Assembly: GCF_009379765.1 (NCBI RefSeq)
Contig: NZ_WHTD01000053.1
Span: forward strand, 1 to 45,576
Length of the DNA: 45,576 nucleotides
Direction: 5' to 3'
Source of the DNA: Actinophytocola sp.
Lineage (GTDB): Bacteria > Actinomycetota > Actinomycetes > Mycobacteriales > Pseudonocardiaceae
Shown: positions 15,274-23,235 of the stretch, piece after piece
Position numbering within the stretch: position 1 is the stretch's first letter
Layout of the letters: every line of letters begins with the position of its first letter
The notes under the pieces: model-generated
The model's database searches: none
Seen by the model: the letters and a program-made list of their open reading frames with translations, nothing else
Told to the model about the DNA's origin: nothing
Made by a program: the position numbers and the translations under genes

Positions 15274-16845
15274 TTAACCGCCGATCTCGACAGGCGGGTG
15301 CGTGGCCGCGTACCGCGCGCGCAGTGCCTTCTTGTCGATCTTGTTCGCCCTGGTCAGTGGCAGCGCGTCGACGAACTCCACGGCACGCGGCTGCCACATG
15401 TCGTTGAGCTCGTCGCCCACCATGGCCGCCAGCTCCTCGCCGGTGACCGTGTGGCCCTCGACCGGCACGACGTAGGCGTGCACGACCTCGCCGATCACCG
15501 GGTCGGGTACGCCGATCACCGCGGCCGCCCGCACCTGCGGGTGCGCGGCGAGCACGTCCTCGATCGGCCGGCAGTAGATGTTCCACGACCGCCGGTGGGT
15601 GATGATCATGTCCGTCGTGCGGTCCACTATGTACAGGAAGCCGTGCTCGTCGAGGTGCCCGACGTCGCGAGTGCGCACCCATCCGTCGACGAGCGTCTCG
15701 GCGGTGAGCTCCGGCTGGCCCCAGTAGCCGGCGAAGTTCAGCCGGCTGGAGATCCAGATCTCGCCGTTCTCGCCGGTTTCGACCGGTTTTCCGTCCTCGT
15801 CGCGGATCTCCAGGCGCACGTCGCCGTACGGCGTGCCGGCCGACCGCAGCCGCTCCGGGTGCTCGGGGTCCTCGGTGAGCCCGGGGAGCGCCGTGGTCAC
15901 GACCGACTCGGACAGCCCGTAGACGATGCGCAGCACCGGGCCCCAGAGCGTGATCGCCTGGCGCAGCCGCGAGGGGGCGGCCGGGCCGGCGCCGATGTTG
16001 AACATGAACATGGTGCTCATGTCGGTGGTGGCGGCGGCGGGGTGGTCGAGCACCTCGTACAGCATCGGCGGCGACATGAACGTCGAGTTGATCCGCTCGC
16101 GCTGGACCGTGGCCAGGAGCCTCTCGGCCGTCCAGGCGTCCTCGAGGAACAGCACGCCACCGGTGAACAGGTTGACGAAGGCGGTGATCTGCCCACTGAC
16201 CAGCCACATCGGTGAGCTGGAGAGGTGCCGCAGCAGCGGCGCGCCGGCGTTGGTGAACTGCTGCTCGGCGATCGCGAGCACCTGCTGGAAGAACGTGTGG
16301 GGGAGGTGCACCAGCTTCGGTGTCCCGGTGGTGCCGGAGGTCTGGAACACCGCCTCGGGCTCGTGCCCCTCGTTGTCGATCTCCGGCTCGCCGCTCACCC
16401 GCGCGGTCAGCAGGTCGGGGCCTACCCCGCCGGACCCGAGGCAGAACACCGGCACCGATCCGAGCTCGGCGCTGAGCTCGGCGCCGAGCTCGCCCTGGGT
16501 GCGGGCGTCGTAGACGAACGCGTCGGCGTCGGAGAGCTGGACGTACTCGCGGATCTCGCGACGCGCGGTGACCGGCGCGACCCAGAACGACCGGCAGCCG
16601 AGCAGGTGGACGGCGAGCTGCAGAAGGGGCCCCTCGAGCGGGTTCGCGACCATTATCAGAACATTTGTGCCCGGCCTGACTCCGAACGCACGCAGGGCGG
16701 CGGCCATTTGGCGCACAAGGGCGCGAATTTCGTTATACGAAAGACGCCGGCCGCCGCCGACGAGACCCTCACGGTCAGCGAAATTGTCGAACAGCTCCAG
16801 AGCCCGCGTCACATACGTCGGCGCCCGACCGGTCGAAATATCCAT
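15274..16845 (-). CDS. AMP-forming acyl/aryl-acid ligase (ANL superfamily)
   Basis: The product is 523 residues from the ATG at 16845, which has GGAG upstream; in-frame codons further 5' lack homology. ANL motifs are present: P-loop TSGTTGTPK, YGLSES (A5), TRDVGHLDEHGFLYIVDRT (A7) and the C-terminal LTRANKIDKKAL with the catalytic Lys (A10). The hinge/A8 region is unusual: DRTTDMIITHRRSWNIYCRPIED lacks the Lys and the Gly of the usual G-R-x-K-D-x-I-x-x-x-G-x-N. It activates a carboxylic acid as an adenylate for CoA or a carrier protein. An aromatic acid from the HmaS/Hmo route loaded on the ACP at 6349 is possible. No carrier domain is fused. Confidence 0.87.
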   Translation of the reverse strand: MDISTGRAPTYVTRALELFDNFADREGLVGGGRRLSYNEIRALVRQMAAALRAFGVRPGTNVLIMVANPLEGPLLQLAVHLLGCRSFWVAPVTARREIREYVQLSDADAFVYDARTQGELGAELSAELGSVPVFCLGSGGVGPDLLTARVSGEPEIDNEGHEPEAVFQTSGTTGTPKLVHLPHTFFQQVLAIAEQQFTNAGAPLLRHLSSSPMWLVSGQITAFVNLFTGGVLFLEDAWTAERLLATVQRERINSTFMSPPMLYEVLDHPAAATTDMSTMFMFNIGAGPAAPSRLRQAITLWGPVLRIVYGLSESVVTTALPGLTEDPEHPERLRSAGTPYGDVRLEIRDEDGKPVETGENGEIWISSRLNFAGYWGQPELTAETLVDGWVRTRDVGHLDEHGFLYIVDRTTDMIITHRRSWNIYCRPIEDVLAAHPQVRAAAVIGVPDPVIGEVVHAYVVPVEGHTVTGEELAAMVGDELNDMWQPRAVEFVDALPLTRANKIDKKALRARYAATHPPVEIGG

Positions 16846-17206
16846 GCCCACTCCGCTAGTCCATTCGCCGAAATAACGCATTGTGACGGGAGCCCCGATT
16901 CCGTCGAGCAGACTACCTGTCGGGTTGGGTCGGTGGTAGGGGTGATTTGCCCAGTATCGTTCGGGAAAGCTGACCTCAGGGGCGGTGTCGCCGGATGGCG
17001 TTCGGACGTAGCTGCACGCGATCGTCGAATCGCGCTCGGTTTCCATGTAGTGCGTATGGGCATAAATGGTTGGTCTGGTCATACGAACAAAGTGCGTCTA
17101 TTCGCAAGCATGATTGACGTCGAATCGGCGGAGAGCTAGGTTCCGACCCCACCAACTCGTGGCCGGGCAGCACTCCGTGCTCAGGCGTTCCTGGAGGTTC
17201 CATCGA
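16846..17206. promoter_or_regulatory. Divergent intergenic region, AMP ligase / GDSL hydrolase
   Basis: This 361-base gap separates two divergent genes and is noticeably AT-richer around 17050-17115. It contains TGGTCATACGA at 17076-17086, which fits the FadR/GntR operator form T-N-G-T-N3-A-C-N-A. I see no clear -10/-35 pair or gene. The ribosome site of the plus-strand gene is GGAGG just before 17207. Confidence 0.4.
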
Positions 17207-18523
17207 ATGAACAACCCGAAGAAATGGCGATCGCTGATCGCCACGGGGCTGCTGGCCGCAGTCACCTCGACCGTATTGGTCGCGAGCGCGGGTGAGGCGG
17301 CCGAGCAGGAAGGCTGGGGGCATCGCTCGTCCTCGGAGTGGGTGGGCAGCTGGGCGGCCGCCGTCACCCGAGGCAACACCAGCGGCTCGACCTTCGTCGG
17401 CCTGGACAACCAGAGCGTGCGGATGATCGTGCACGGCTCGGTCGGCGGCTCGAAGATCAGGATCCGGCTCACCAACCTCCACGGCGAGAAGGCGGTCACG
17501 GTGGGACGCGCCACGGTCGCGGCGCCGAACACCGACACACCGGAGCTGTCCGACGTCGACGCCAGGACGGTGCGTGGGCTGACCTTCGGCGGCTCGTCCT
17601 CGTTCGTGATGCCGATGGGCGCCGAGCTGCTCAGCGACCCCGTCGACCTGCGGGTCGCCGACGACCAGGACCTGGTCGTGAGCGTCTTCTTCCCGACCTC
17701 GACCGGGTTGACCACCTTCCACTCGACGACCCGGCAGAGCAACTTCGTCGGCGACGGCGACCTCGTGGCCGATCCCGGCGGTGCGGGCTACACGACCGAG
17801 CGGACGTGCTGCTGGTTCTTCCTGTCCGGCGTCGACGTGCTCCGCACGGACGCGGCAGGCTCGGTGATCGTGTTCGCCGACTCGCTCGCCGACGGGCACG
17901 GCACCACGTTCAACGCCAACATGCGCTGGCCCGACCAGCTCTCCGACCGGCTGCAGCGCCGCGTCAGCGACGACGACGTGCCCGGCGTGCTGAACATCAG
18001 CCGCGGTGGCGCGAGGCTCACCCATGAGGGTGAGGAAGCCGGCGACGGCGGCTTCCCCGGGTTCCCCGAGCTCGGCGCGAACGCGTTCGCCCGGCTGAAC
18101 GAGGACGTGTTCTCCGAGACCGGTGCGCACGCGGTCATCATGGACCTGGGCATCAACGACGTCTGGATGAACAACGACTCGCCGGAGACGATCATCGCGG
18201 CGATCCGCCAGCTCAACCAGCAGATCAAGCAGCGCGGTTACACCGTCCTGGTCGGCACGCTGGGGCCGTTCGAGGGCCTCAACGGCGGCACGGCGCTGGT
18301 GTGGACCCCGGAGAAGGAGGCGACCCGCCTGGCGGTCAACCAGTACCTGCTGGACCACCGGGGCGAGTTCGACGCGGTCGTCGACTTCGACGCGGTCCTC
18401 CGCGACCCGGCGAATCCGAGCAAGATCAAGCCGGAGTTCGACGCCGGCGACCACATCCACCCGAACGACCTCGGGTCCAAGGCGATGGCCGACGCCATCC
18501 CGCTGAGCCTGATCGTTCGCTGA
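17207..18523 (+). CDS. Secreted GDSL/SGNH-family hydrolase
   Basis: The 438-residue protein starts with a signal peptide: N-terminal basic residues (NNPKKWR), a hydrophobic core (LIATGLLAAVTSTVLVAS) and a likely cleavage after AGEA. SGNH blocks follow: FADSLADG with the nucleophile Ser, GINDVW with Asn/Asp, and the terminal D-H-I-H for the Asp-His pair. It is an exported esterase or lipase acting outside the cell or at the wall. The ATG at 17207 has GGAGG upstream. A very strong hairpin follows at 18529. It is unrelated in sequence to the smaller SGNH protein at 12909. Substrate unknown. Confidence 0.88.
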   Translation: MNNPKKWRSLIATGLLAAVTSTVLVASAGEAAEQEGWGHRSSSEWVGSWAAAVTRGNTSGSTFVGLDNQSVRMIVHGSVGGSKIRIRLTNLHGEKAVTVGRATVAAPNTDTPELSDVDARTVRGLTFGGSSSFVMPMGAELLSDPVDLRVADDQDLVVSVFFPTSTGLTTFHSTTRQSNFVGDGDLVADPGGAGYTTERTCCWFFLSGVDVLRTDAAGSVIVFADSLADGHGTTFNANMRWPDQLSDRLQRRVSDDDVPGVLNISRGGARLTHEGEEAGDGGFPGFPELGANAFARLNEDVFSETGAHAVIMDLGINDVWMNNDSPETIIAAIRQLNQQIKQRGYTVLVGTLGPFEGLNGGTALVWTPEKEATRLAVNQYLLDHRGEFDAVVDFDAVLRDPANPSKIKPEFDAGDHIHPNDLGSKAMADAIPLSLIVR

Positions 18524-18528
18524 CCGGT

Positions 18529-18570
18529 CGCGGTCCCGGCGGCGCCTTCGTCCGCGCCACCGGGACCGCG
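18529..18570 (+). terminator. Strong terminator hairpin between GDSL hydrolase and P450
   Basis: An 11-bp arm at 18529-18539 (CGCGGTCCCGG) pairs perfectly with 18560-18570. Inside it a further 5-bp stem (18541-18545 with 18554-18558) closes an 8-base loop, with a single C/A mismatch between the two stems. It begins 6 bases after the hydrolase stop. The P450/Hmo/HpgT operon must therefore start from a promoter within 18571-18616. Confidence 0.8.
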
Positions 18571-18616
18571 TCGGTGCGAGCGTCGTTCATACCGGGATTG
18601 AGAGGACAGCGCAGAC

Positions 18617-19843
18617 GTGGACGCCGACGCGATCGTGGCGGGTTTGTACACCGAGGAAGCCCGGCACGACCCCAACCCGTGGTACGCGAAGCTGCACGAG
18701 CTGGGGCCGGCCTCCGCGCTGGATCCCGAGGCGCGCGTGTACACCACCGTGGCCAACGGCTTCGACGCCGTCGACGAGGTGCTGCGCGATCCGCGCTTCA
18801 TCAAGGTTCTCGGCCCGGTGGACAAGCTCGACCACCCCGTGCTGGCCACGCTCTCCCGCTCGATGATGTTCAGCCTCGAGCCGGACCACGGCCGGATGCG
18901 GCGGCTGTTCAACAAGATCTTCACCCCGCGCCGGGTGGCCGCGCTGGAGTCGGACCTGCTGGCGGCGATCGACGGCCTGCTCGACCGGATGGCCGAGCTC
19001 GGCGCGGGCGGGGCCGAGGTCGACTTCATCGCCGAGTTCGGCTACCAGTTCCCGACCAAGGTGATCGGGCTCCTGCTCGAGCTGCCGGAGTCGGACCTCG
19101 CCTGGTTCCGGGAGCGCGCGCAGCGCATCGACCGGTACCTCGACCTCGGCGGCAAGAGCGCGGAGAAGCTGCGAGCCGCCGACGACGCGGTGCTGGAGCT
19201 GACCGACTACTACCTGCGGCTCATCGCGGACCGGCGGGCCGATCCCGGCACCGACCTGGTGAGCGACCTGGTGGCGCTGATCGACTCCGGGGACGACCGG
19301 CTCAGCGACACCGAGCTGGTCGCGAACCTCGTCGTCCTGCTCAACGCGAGCTTCGTGACCACCATGAACCTGCTCGGCAACGGCCTGCTCCCGCTGCTCG
19401 CGCGGCCGGACCTGGTGGACCGGGTGCGGGCCGACGCCGACTTCGCGTCGCGGTGCGTCGAGGAGATCCTCCGCTACGACAGCCCGGTGCAGCTGCTGTC
19501 CAGGGTGGCCGCCGACGACACCGAGCTCGCCGGCGTGCCGGTGCCCAAGGACGGCGCGATCATGGTGCTGCTCGGCGCGGCCAACCGGGATCCGCGCAAG
19601 CACACCGATCCCGACACCTTCGATCCGGACCGGGCCGATGTCGGCCACCTCAGCTTCGGCGGTGGCGGCTACTTCTGCCTCGGCGCCGCACTGTCGCGTT
19701 TGGAGGGTCGGCTGGCGTTTCCCCGGCTGCTCCAGCGGTTCCCCGACCTGGCGATCGCGCGTGACCCGGTCCGCAGCGATGGGCTGCTCCTGCGCGGCTA
19801 CGGCGTCATCCCGGTGACCACGGGGGGCCGCGGTGCCGCTTGA
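18617..19843 (+). CDS. Cytochrome P450 with atypical I-helix
   Basis: The 408-residue P450 has E283-x-x-R286 and the haem loop FGGGGYFCLG with C354 as thiolate ligand; the usual His/Arg two before Cys is Tyr. The I-helix is NASFVTT (243-249): as in the P450 at 4140, Val (V247) replaces the acid before Thr-Thr. The shared change and overall similarity suggest the two P450s are paralogues working on related substrates. The gene opens the operon with the hydrolase, Hmo and HpgT, so the substrate may be a 4-hydroxyphenylglycine derivative. The GTG at 18617 lies after GAGAGGA. The 3' end overlaps the hydrolase gene by 11 bases. Confidence 0.87.
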   Translation: MDADAIVAGLYTEEARHDPNPWYAKLHELGPASALDPEARVYTTVANGFDAVDEVLRDPRFIKVLGPVDKLDHPVLATLSRSMMFSLEPDHGRMRRLFNKIFTPRRVAALESDLLAAIDGLLDRMAELGAGGAEVDFIAEFGYQFPTKVIGLLLELPESDLAWFRERAQRIDRYLDLGGKSAEKLRAADDAVLELTDYYLRLIADRRADPGTDLVSDLVALIDSGDDRLSDTELVANLVVLLNASFVTTMNLLGNGLLPLLARPDLVDRVRADADFASRCVEEILRYDSPVQLLSRVAADDTELAGVPVPKDGAIMVLLGAANRDPRKHTDPDTFDPDRADVGHLSFGGGGYFCLGAALSRLEGRLAFPRLLQRFPDLAIARDPVRSDGLLLRGYGVIPVTTGGRGAA

Positions 19844-20756
19844 CCCGCAGGTGTCGGCGATGCGGGCGGAGCGGATCGCCGCGAACGTCCGGCCCCTGTA
19901 CGAGATGTCGCTCGCCGAGGCACGCGCCGCCGACCTGGCCGACATCCGGGCCGGCGGCGGCGACGTCGAGCCGGTGTCCCATGTGGAGAACCGGACCTTC
20001 CCCGGTCCGGACGGCGAGCTGCCCGTGCGGATCTACCGCCCGGACCATGATGGTCCACTCGGGACACTCGTGTACCTCTTCGGCGGCGGCTGGACGCTGG
20101 GCAGCATCGACACCTCGGACGGGGTGTGCCGGGCGCTGGCCAACGCGGCCGGCTGCCAGGTCGTGACCCCTGGCTACCGGCTGGCGCCCGAGCACAAGTT
20201 CCCCGCCGCGGTGCACGACTGCCTCGCGGCCGTCGAGTGGGTCGCCTCCTCGCTCGGCGCGTCCCGCATCGCGGTCGGCGGCGACAGCGCGGGCGGCAAC
20301 CTCGCCGCCGCGACGACGCTGCTGGCGCGCGGGCGGGGTATGCCATTGGCGGCGCAGCTGCTGGTCTACCCGAACACCCGCTACCACGCTGACACCGGGT
20401 CGTTGCGGGACAACGTCGACCGGTGGATGTTCAACCGGAGCTCGGTGGACTGGTACTGGCGCAACTATCTGTCCACTCCGGACGACGGGGTCGACCCGCT
20501 GGTGTCCCCACTGCTCGCCGAGGACCTCGGCGGGCTGCCGCCGGCGCTGGTGATCACCGCCGAGTACGACCCGCTGCGCGACGAGGGCGAGCAGTACGCC
20601 GAGCGGCTGCGCGCCGCCGGGGTGCCCGTCGAGCTCACCCGCTACGCCGGGATGGCGCACGGGTTCTTCACCATGTCCGGCGTGCTCGACAGCGCGCGGC
20701 AGGCCGTCCGGCAGGCCGCGGAGTACCTGCGGAGGAACGTCTCCGATGACCGGTGA
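19833..20756 (+). CDS. Alpha/beta hydrolase, HSL (hormone-sensitive lipase) family
   Basis: The 307-residue protein has GDSAGG with nucleophile S152, D246 (YDPLRDEG) and H276 (MAHGFF) as the triad. The oxyanion motif of this family, H-G-G-G, reads F83-G-G-G-W, so the conserved His is Phe. It may hydrolyse an ester, lactone or thioester, possibly releasing the product from a carrier. It starts at a GTG inside the P450 3' end and overlaps the oxidase gene by 11 bases, so all are translationally coupled. A role in releasing or editing carrier-bound intermediates is a guess. Confidence 0.85.
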   Translation: MPLDPQVSAMRAERIAANVRPLYEMSLAEARAADLADIRAGGGDVEPVSHVENRTFPGPDGELPVRIYRPDHDGPLGTLVYLFGGGWTLGSIDTSDGVCRALANAAGCQVVTPGYRLAPEHKFPAAVHDCLAAVEWVASSLGASRIAVGGDSAGGNLAAATTLLARGRGMPLAAQLLVYPNTRYHADTGSLRDNVDRWMFNRSSVDWYWRNYLSTPDDGVDPLVSPLLAEDLGGLPPALVITAEYDPLRDEGEQYAERLRAAGVPVELTRYAGMAHGFFTMSGVLDSARQAVRQAAEYLRRNVSDDR

Positions 20757-21840
20757 CGGGCCGCTCACGGTCGCCGACGTGGCGAGGCTGGCCGAGGCTC
20801 GGCTGCCGAAGGAGCTGTGGGACTACGTGTCCGGCGGCAGCGGCGCGGAGACCACCCTCGCGGCGAACCGGGCGGCGCTCGACGCGGTGGCGCTGCTGCC
20901 GCGGGTGCTCGGCGGGTTCGACACCGTCTCCCCGGCCGTGCGGCTGCTGGGCACGGACGCGGCACTGCCGCTCGCGGTGGCGCCGATGGCCTACCAGCGG
21001 CTGCTGCACCCGGACGGGGAGCTCGCCGTCGCGGAGGCGGCCGGGGCGGCCGGCGTCCCGTACGTGGTGAGCACGTTGAGCAGCGTGCCGCTCGAGGAGA
21101 TCGGCAAGGTCGGCGCGGACACGTGGTTCCAGCTGTACTGGCTGCGCGAACGGTCCCTCGTAGCGGACCTGGTCGAGCGTGCCGAGCAGGCGGGCTGCCA
21201 GGCGCTGATGGTCACCGTCGACGTACCGATCATGGGCCGGCGGCTGCGGGACGTCCGCAACTCGTTCGCGCTGCCCGACGACGTGGTCGCGGCCAACTTG
21301 GCGGAGGGGTCGACCAGCCGGGCGCACGACCTGGTGGCCGGCGAGTCGGCGATCGCCGCGCACACCGCGGCGGCGTTCGCGCCGAACCTCGGCTGGGCGG
21401 ACCTGGCGTGGCTGCGCACGCGGACCCACCTCCCGTTGGTGGTCAAGGGGATCCTGGACCCACGGGACGCGGCGCGCGCGGTCGAGTCCGGTGTGGACGC
21501 GGTGGTCGTGTCCAACCACGGCGGCCGCCAGCTCGACGGCGCGGCGCCCAGCATCAGCGCGCTGCCCGCGGTCGTCGAGGCGGTGGCCGGGCACTGCTCG
21601 GTGTTGCTGGACAGCGGGATCCGCGGCGGCACCGACATCCTGCGGGCGCTCGCGCTCGGGGCCGCGGGCGTGCTCGTCGGCCGGCCGGTGCTCTACGGCC
21701 TCGCGGTCGACGGTGCCCGCGGCGTCGGCCAGGTGCTGTCCCTGCTGGCCGAGGAGCTCCGCGACGCCATGACCCTCGCGGGTTGCGCCGACGTCGCCGC
21801 GGCGCGGACAGTGTCCACCGTACGAACTGTGAGGACCTGA
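20746..21840 (+). CDS. hmo: 4-Hydroxymandelate oxidase (FMN-dependent 2-hydroxyacid oxidase)
   Basis: The 364-residue protein belongs to the FMN alpha-hydroxyacid oxidase family. Visible residues are K234 (VVKGI, flavin N1), H258 as catalytic base with R261 (SNHGGRQLDG), and the phosphate-binding DSGIRGG and GRP segments. Because it directly precedes an HpgT-type aminotransferase and an HmaS is present, the reaction is most likely 4-hydroxymandelate to 4-hydroxyphenylglyoxylate. In the usual Hpg scheme, HpgT regenerates 4-hydroxyphenylpyruvate by using tyrosine as amino donor. The gene overlaps its neighbours on both sides (11 bases upstream, TGATG downstream). Lactate or mandelate oxidase would be the alternatives without this context. 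Confidence 0.88.
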   Translation: MTGDGPLTVADVARLAEARLPKELWDYVSGGSGAETTLAANRAALDAVALLPRVLGGFDTVSPAVRLLGTDAALPLAVAPMAYQRLLHPDGELAVAEAAGAAGVPYVVSTLSSVPLEEIGKVGADTWFQLYWLRERSLVADLVERAEQAGCQALMVTVDVPIMGRRLRDVRNSFALPDDVVAANLAEGSTSRAHDLVAGESAIAAHTAAAFAPNLGWADLAWLRTRTHLPLVVKGILDPRDAARAVESGVDAVVVSNHGGRQLDGAAPSISALPAVVEAVAGHCSVLLDSGIRGGTDILRALALGAAGVLVGRPVLYGLAVDGARGVGQVLSLLAEELRDAMTLAGCADVAAARTVSTVRTVRT

Positions 21841-23231
21841 TGAGTGTCGCCGACCTGCCTCCGGCCGACCTGCCTCCCGCCGACCTGGCGCCGGTCGTCG
21901 AGCTGCCGCCGGCCGCGACCCCGGTGCGGACCGACCTGCACACCGCGGAGCTGCACCCGTCGCTCGAGGACCCCGCGCTCAACTCGATGAACTTCCTCAA
22001 CGAGGTGGCGAACCAGTACCCGGACGCGGTGTCGCTGGCGGCCGGCCGGCCGTTCGAGGAGTTCTGGGACGTCACCGAGCTGCCGAGGTACCTCGACACG
22101 TTCGGCGGCTACCTCCGCGACGACCTCGGGTACAGCGACGAGCAGGTGCGTCGCACGCTGTTCCAGTACGGCCGCACCAAGGGCATCGTGCACCGTCTCG
22201 TCGCCACGAACCTCGAGCTGGACGAAGGCATCTCGGTCGACCCGGAGTCCATCGTGGTCACCGTGGGCTGCCAGGAGGCGATGGTCCTCGCGCTGCGCGC
22301 GCTGCGGTCCGGCCCGAAGGACATCCTGCTGGCCGTGTCGCCGACCTACGTCGGCCTCACCGGCGCGGCGCGGCTGGTGGACATGCCGGTGCTCCCGGTG
22401 TCCAGCGGCAAGGCGGGCATCGACCTGGACGACCTGCTCGCCAAGGTCCAGGGCGCGCGGGAGGCCGGGCTGCGCCCGCGGGCGTGCTACGTGATGCCGG
22501 ACTTCGCGAACCCGTCCGGGGTGAGCATGAACGTGTCGACCCGGCGAGCGCTGCTGTCCCTCGCGCGCGAGGAGGACTTCCTGCTGCTGGAGGACAACCC
22601 GTACGGCCTGTTCCACGGATCCGAGGAGCGGGTGCCGACGCTGAAGGCGTTGGACGAGCAGCGCCGGGTGGTGTACCTGGGCTCGTTCGCGAAGACGGTG
22701 CTGCCCGGTGCGCGGGTGGGCTACGTGGTGGCCGACCAGACGGTGACCGGTGCCGACGGAACGGTTCGGTTGTTCGCCGACGAGCTGTCGAAGATCAAGA
22801 GCATGCTGACGGTGAACACCCCGGCCCTGGCCCAGGCGATCGTGGGCGGGAAGCTCCTGGAACACGGCTGCAGCCTGGCGAAGGCCAACGTGCGCGAGCG
22901 GGAGGTCTACGCGGCCAACCGCACCCGGGTGGTCGAGGGCCTGGCGGACCGCTTCGGCCCGGACTCCCCGGTCCGCTGGAACGTCCCGGCCGGCGGCTTC
23001 TTCGTGGTGGTGACCGTGCCGTTCGTGGTCGACGACGCCCTGCTGGAACGGTCGGCCCGCGACTACGGCGTCCTGTGGACCCCGATGCACCACTTCTACG
23101 ACACCGCGCTGGATGGCGGGGTGGGCGTCCGGGCGCTGCGCCTGGCCTGCAGCGTGGTGACCCCGGACCAGATAGACAGCGGCCTGGACCGCCTGGTCGC
23201 CTTGATCAACGACGTACTGGCCGCCCGGTAG
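21840..23231 (+). CDS. hpgT: 4-Hydroxyphenylglycine aminotransferase (PLP, fold type I)
   Basis: The product has 463 residues. PLP-binding features are K285 in GSFAKTVLPGARVGY with R292, D252/Y255 in EDNPYGL, and NPSG at 224-227. The sequence follows the HpgT pattern (ELHPSLEDPALNSMNFLNEV near the N-terminus). It transfers an amino group to 4-hydroxyphenylglyoxylate to give L-4-hydroxyphenylglycine. The first ~25 residues are a Pro/Ala/Asp-rich repeat (DLPPADLPPADLAP) outside the catalytic fold. The ATG overlaps the oxidase stop. It closes the Hpg set with HmaS and Hmo, although the cofactor-fold relatives also include 2-aminoadipate-type transaminases. Confidence 0.88.
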   Translation: MSVADLPPADLPPADLAPVVELPPAATPVRTDLHTAELHPSLEDPALNSMNFLNEVANQYPDAVSLAAGRPFEEFWDVTELPRYLDTFGGYLRDDLGYSDEQVRRTLFQYGRTKGIVHRLVATNLELDEGISVDPESIVVTVGCQEAMVLALRALRSGPKDILLAVSPTYVGLTGAARLVDMPVLPVSSGKAGIDLDDLLAKVQGAREAGLRPRACYVMPDFANPSGVSMNVSTRRALLSLAREEDFLLLEDNPYGLFHGSEERVPTLKALDEQRRVVYLGSFAKTVLPGARVGYVVADQTVTGADGTVRLFADELSKIKSMLTVNTPALAQAIVGGKLLEHGCSLAKANVREREVYAANRTRVVEGLADRFGPDSPVRWNVPAGGFFVVVTVPFVVDDALLERSARDYGVLWTPMHHFYDTALDGGVGVRALRLACSVVTPDQIDSGLDRLVALINDVLAAR

Positions 23232-23235
23232 GAGG

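Noticed and set aside
16846..17082. N-terminal extension of the acyl-AMP ligase
   Set aside because: The added 79 residues have no ANL homology and the region looks like a promoter; the ATG at 16845 has a ribosome site.
17114..17206. A longer start for the GDSL hydrolase
   Set aside because: It would put 31 Arg-rich residues before the signal peptide and ignore the GGAGG site before the ATG at 17207.
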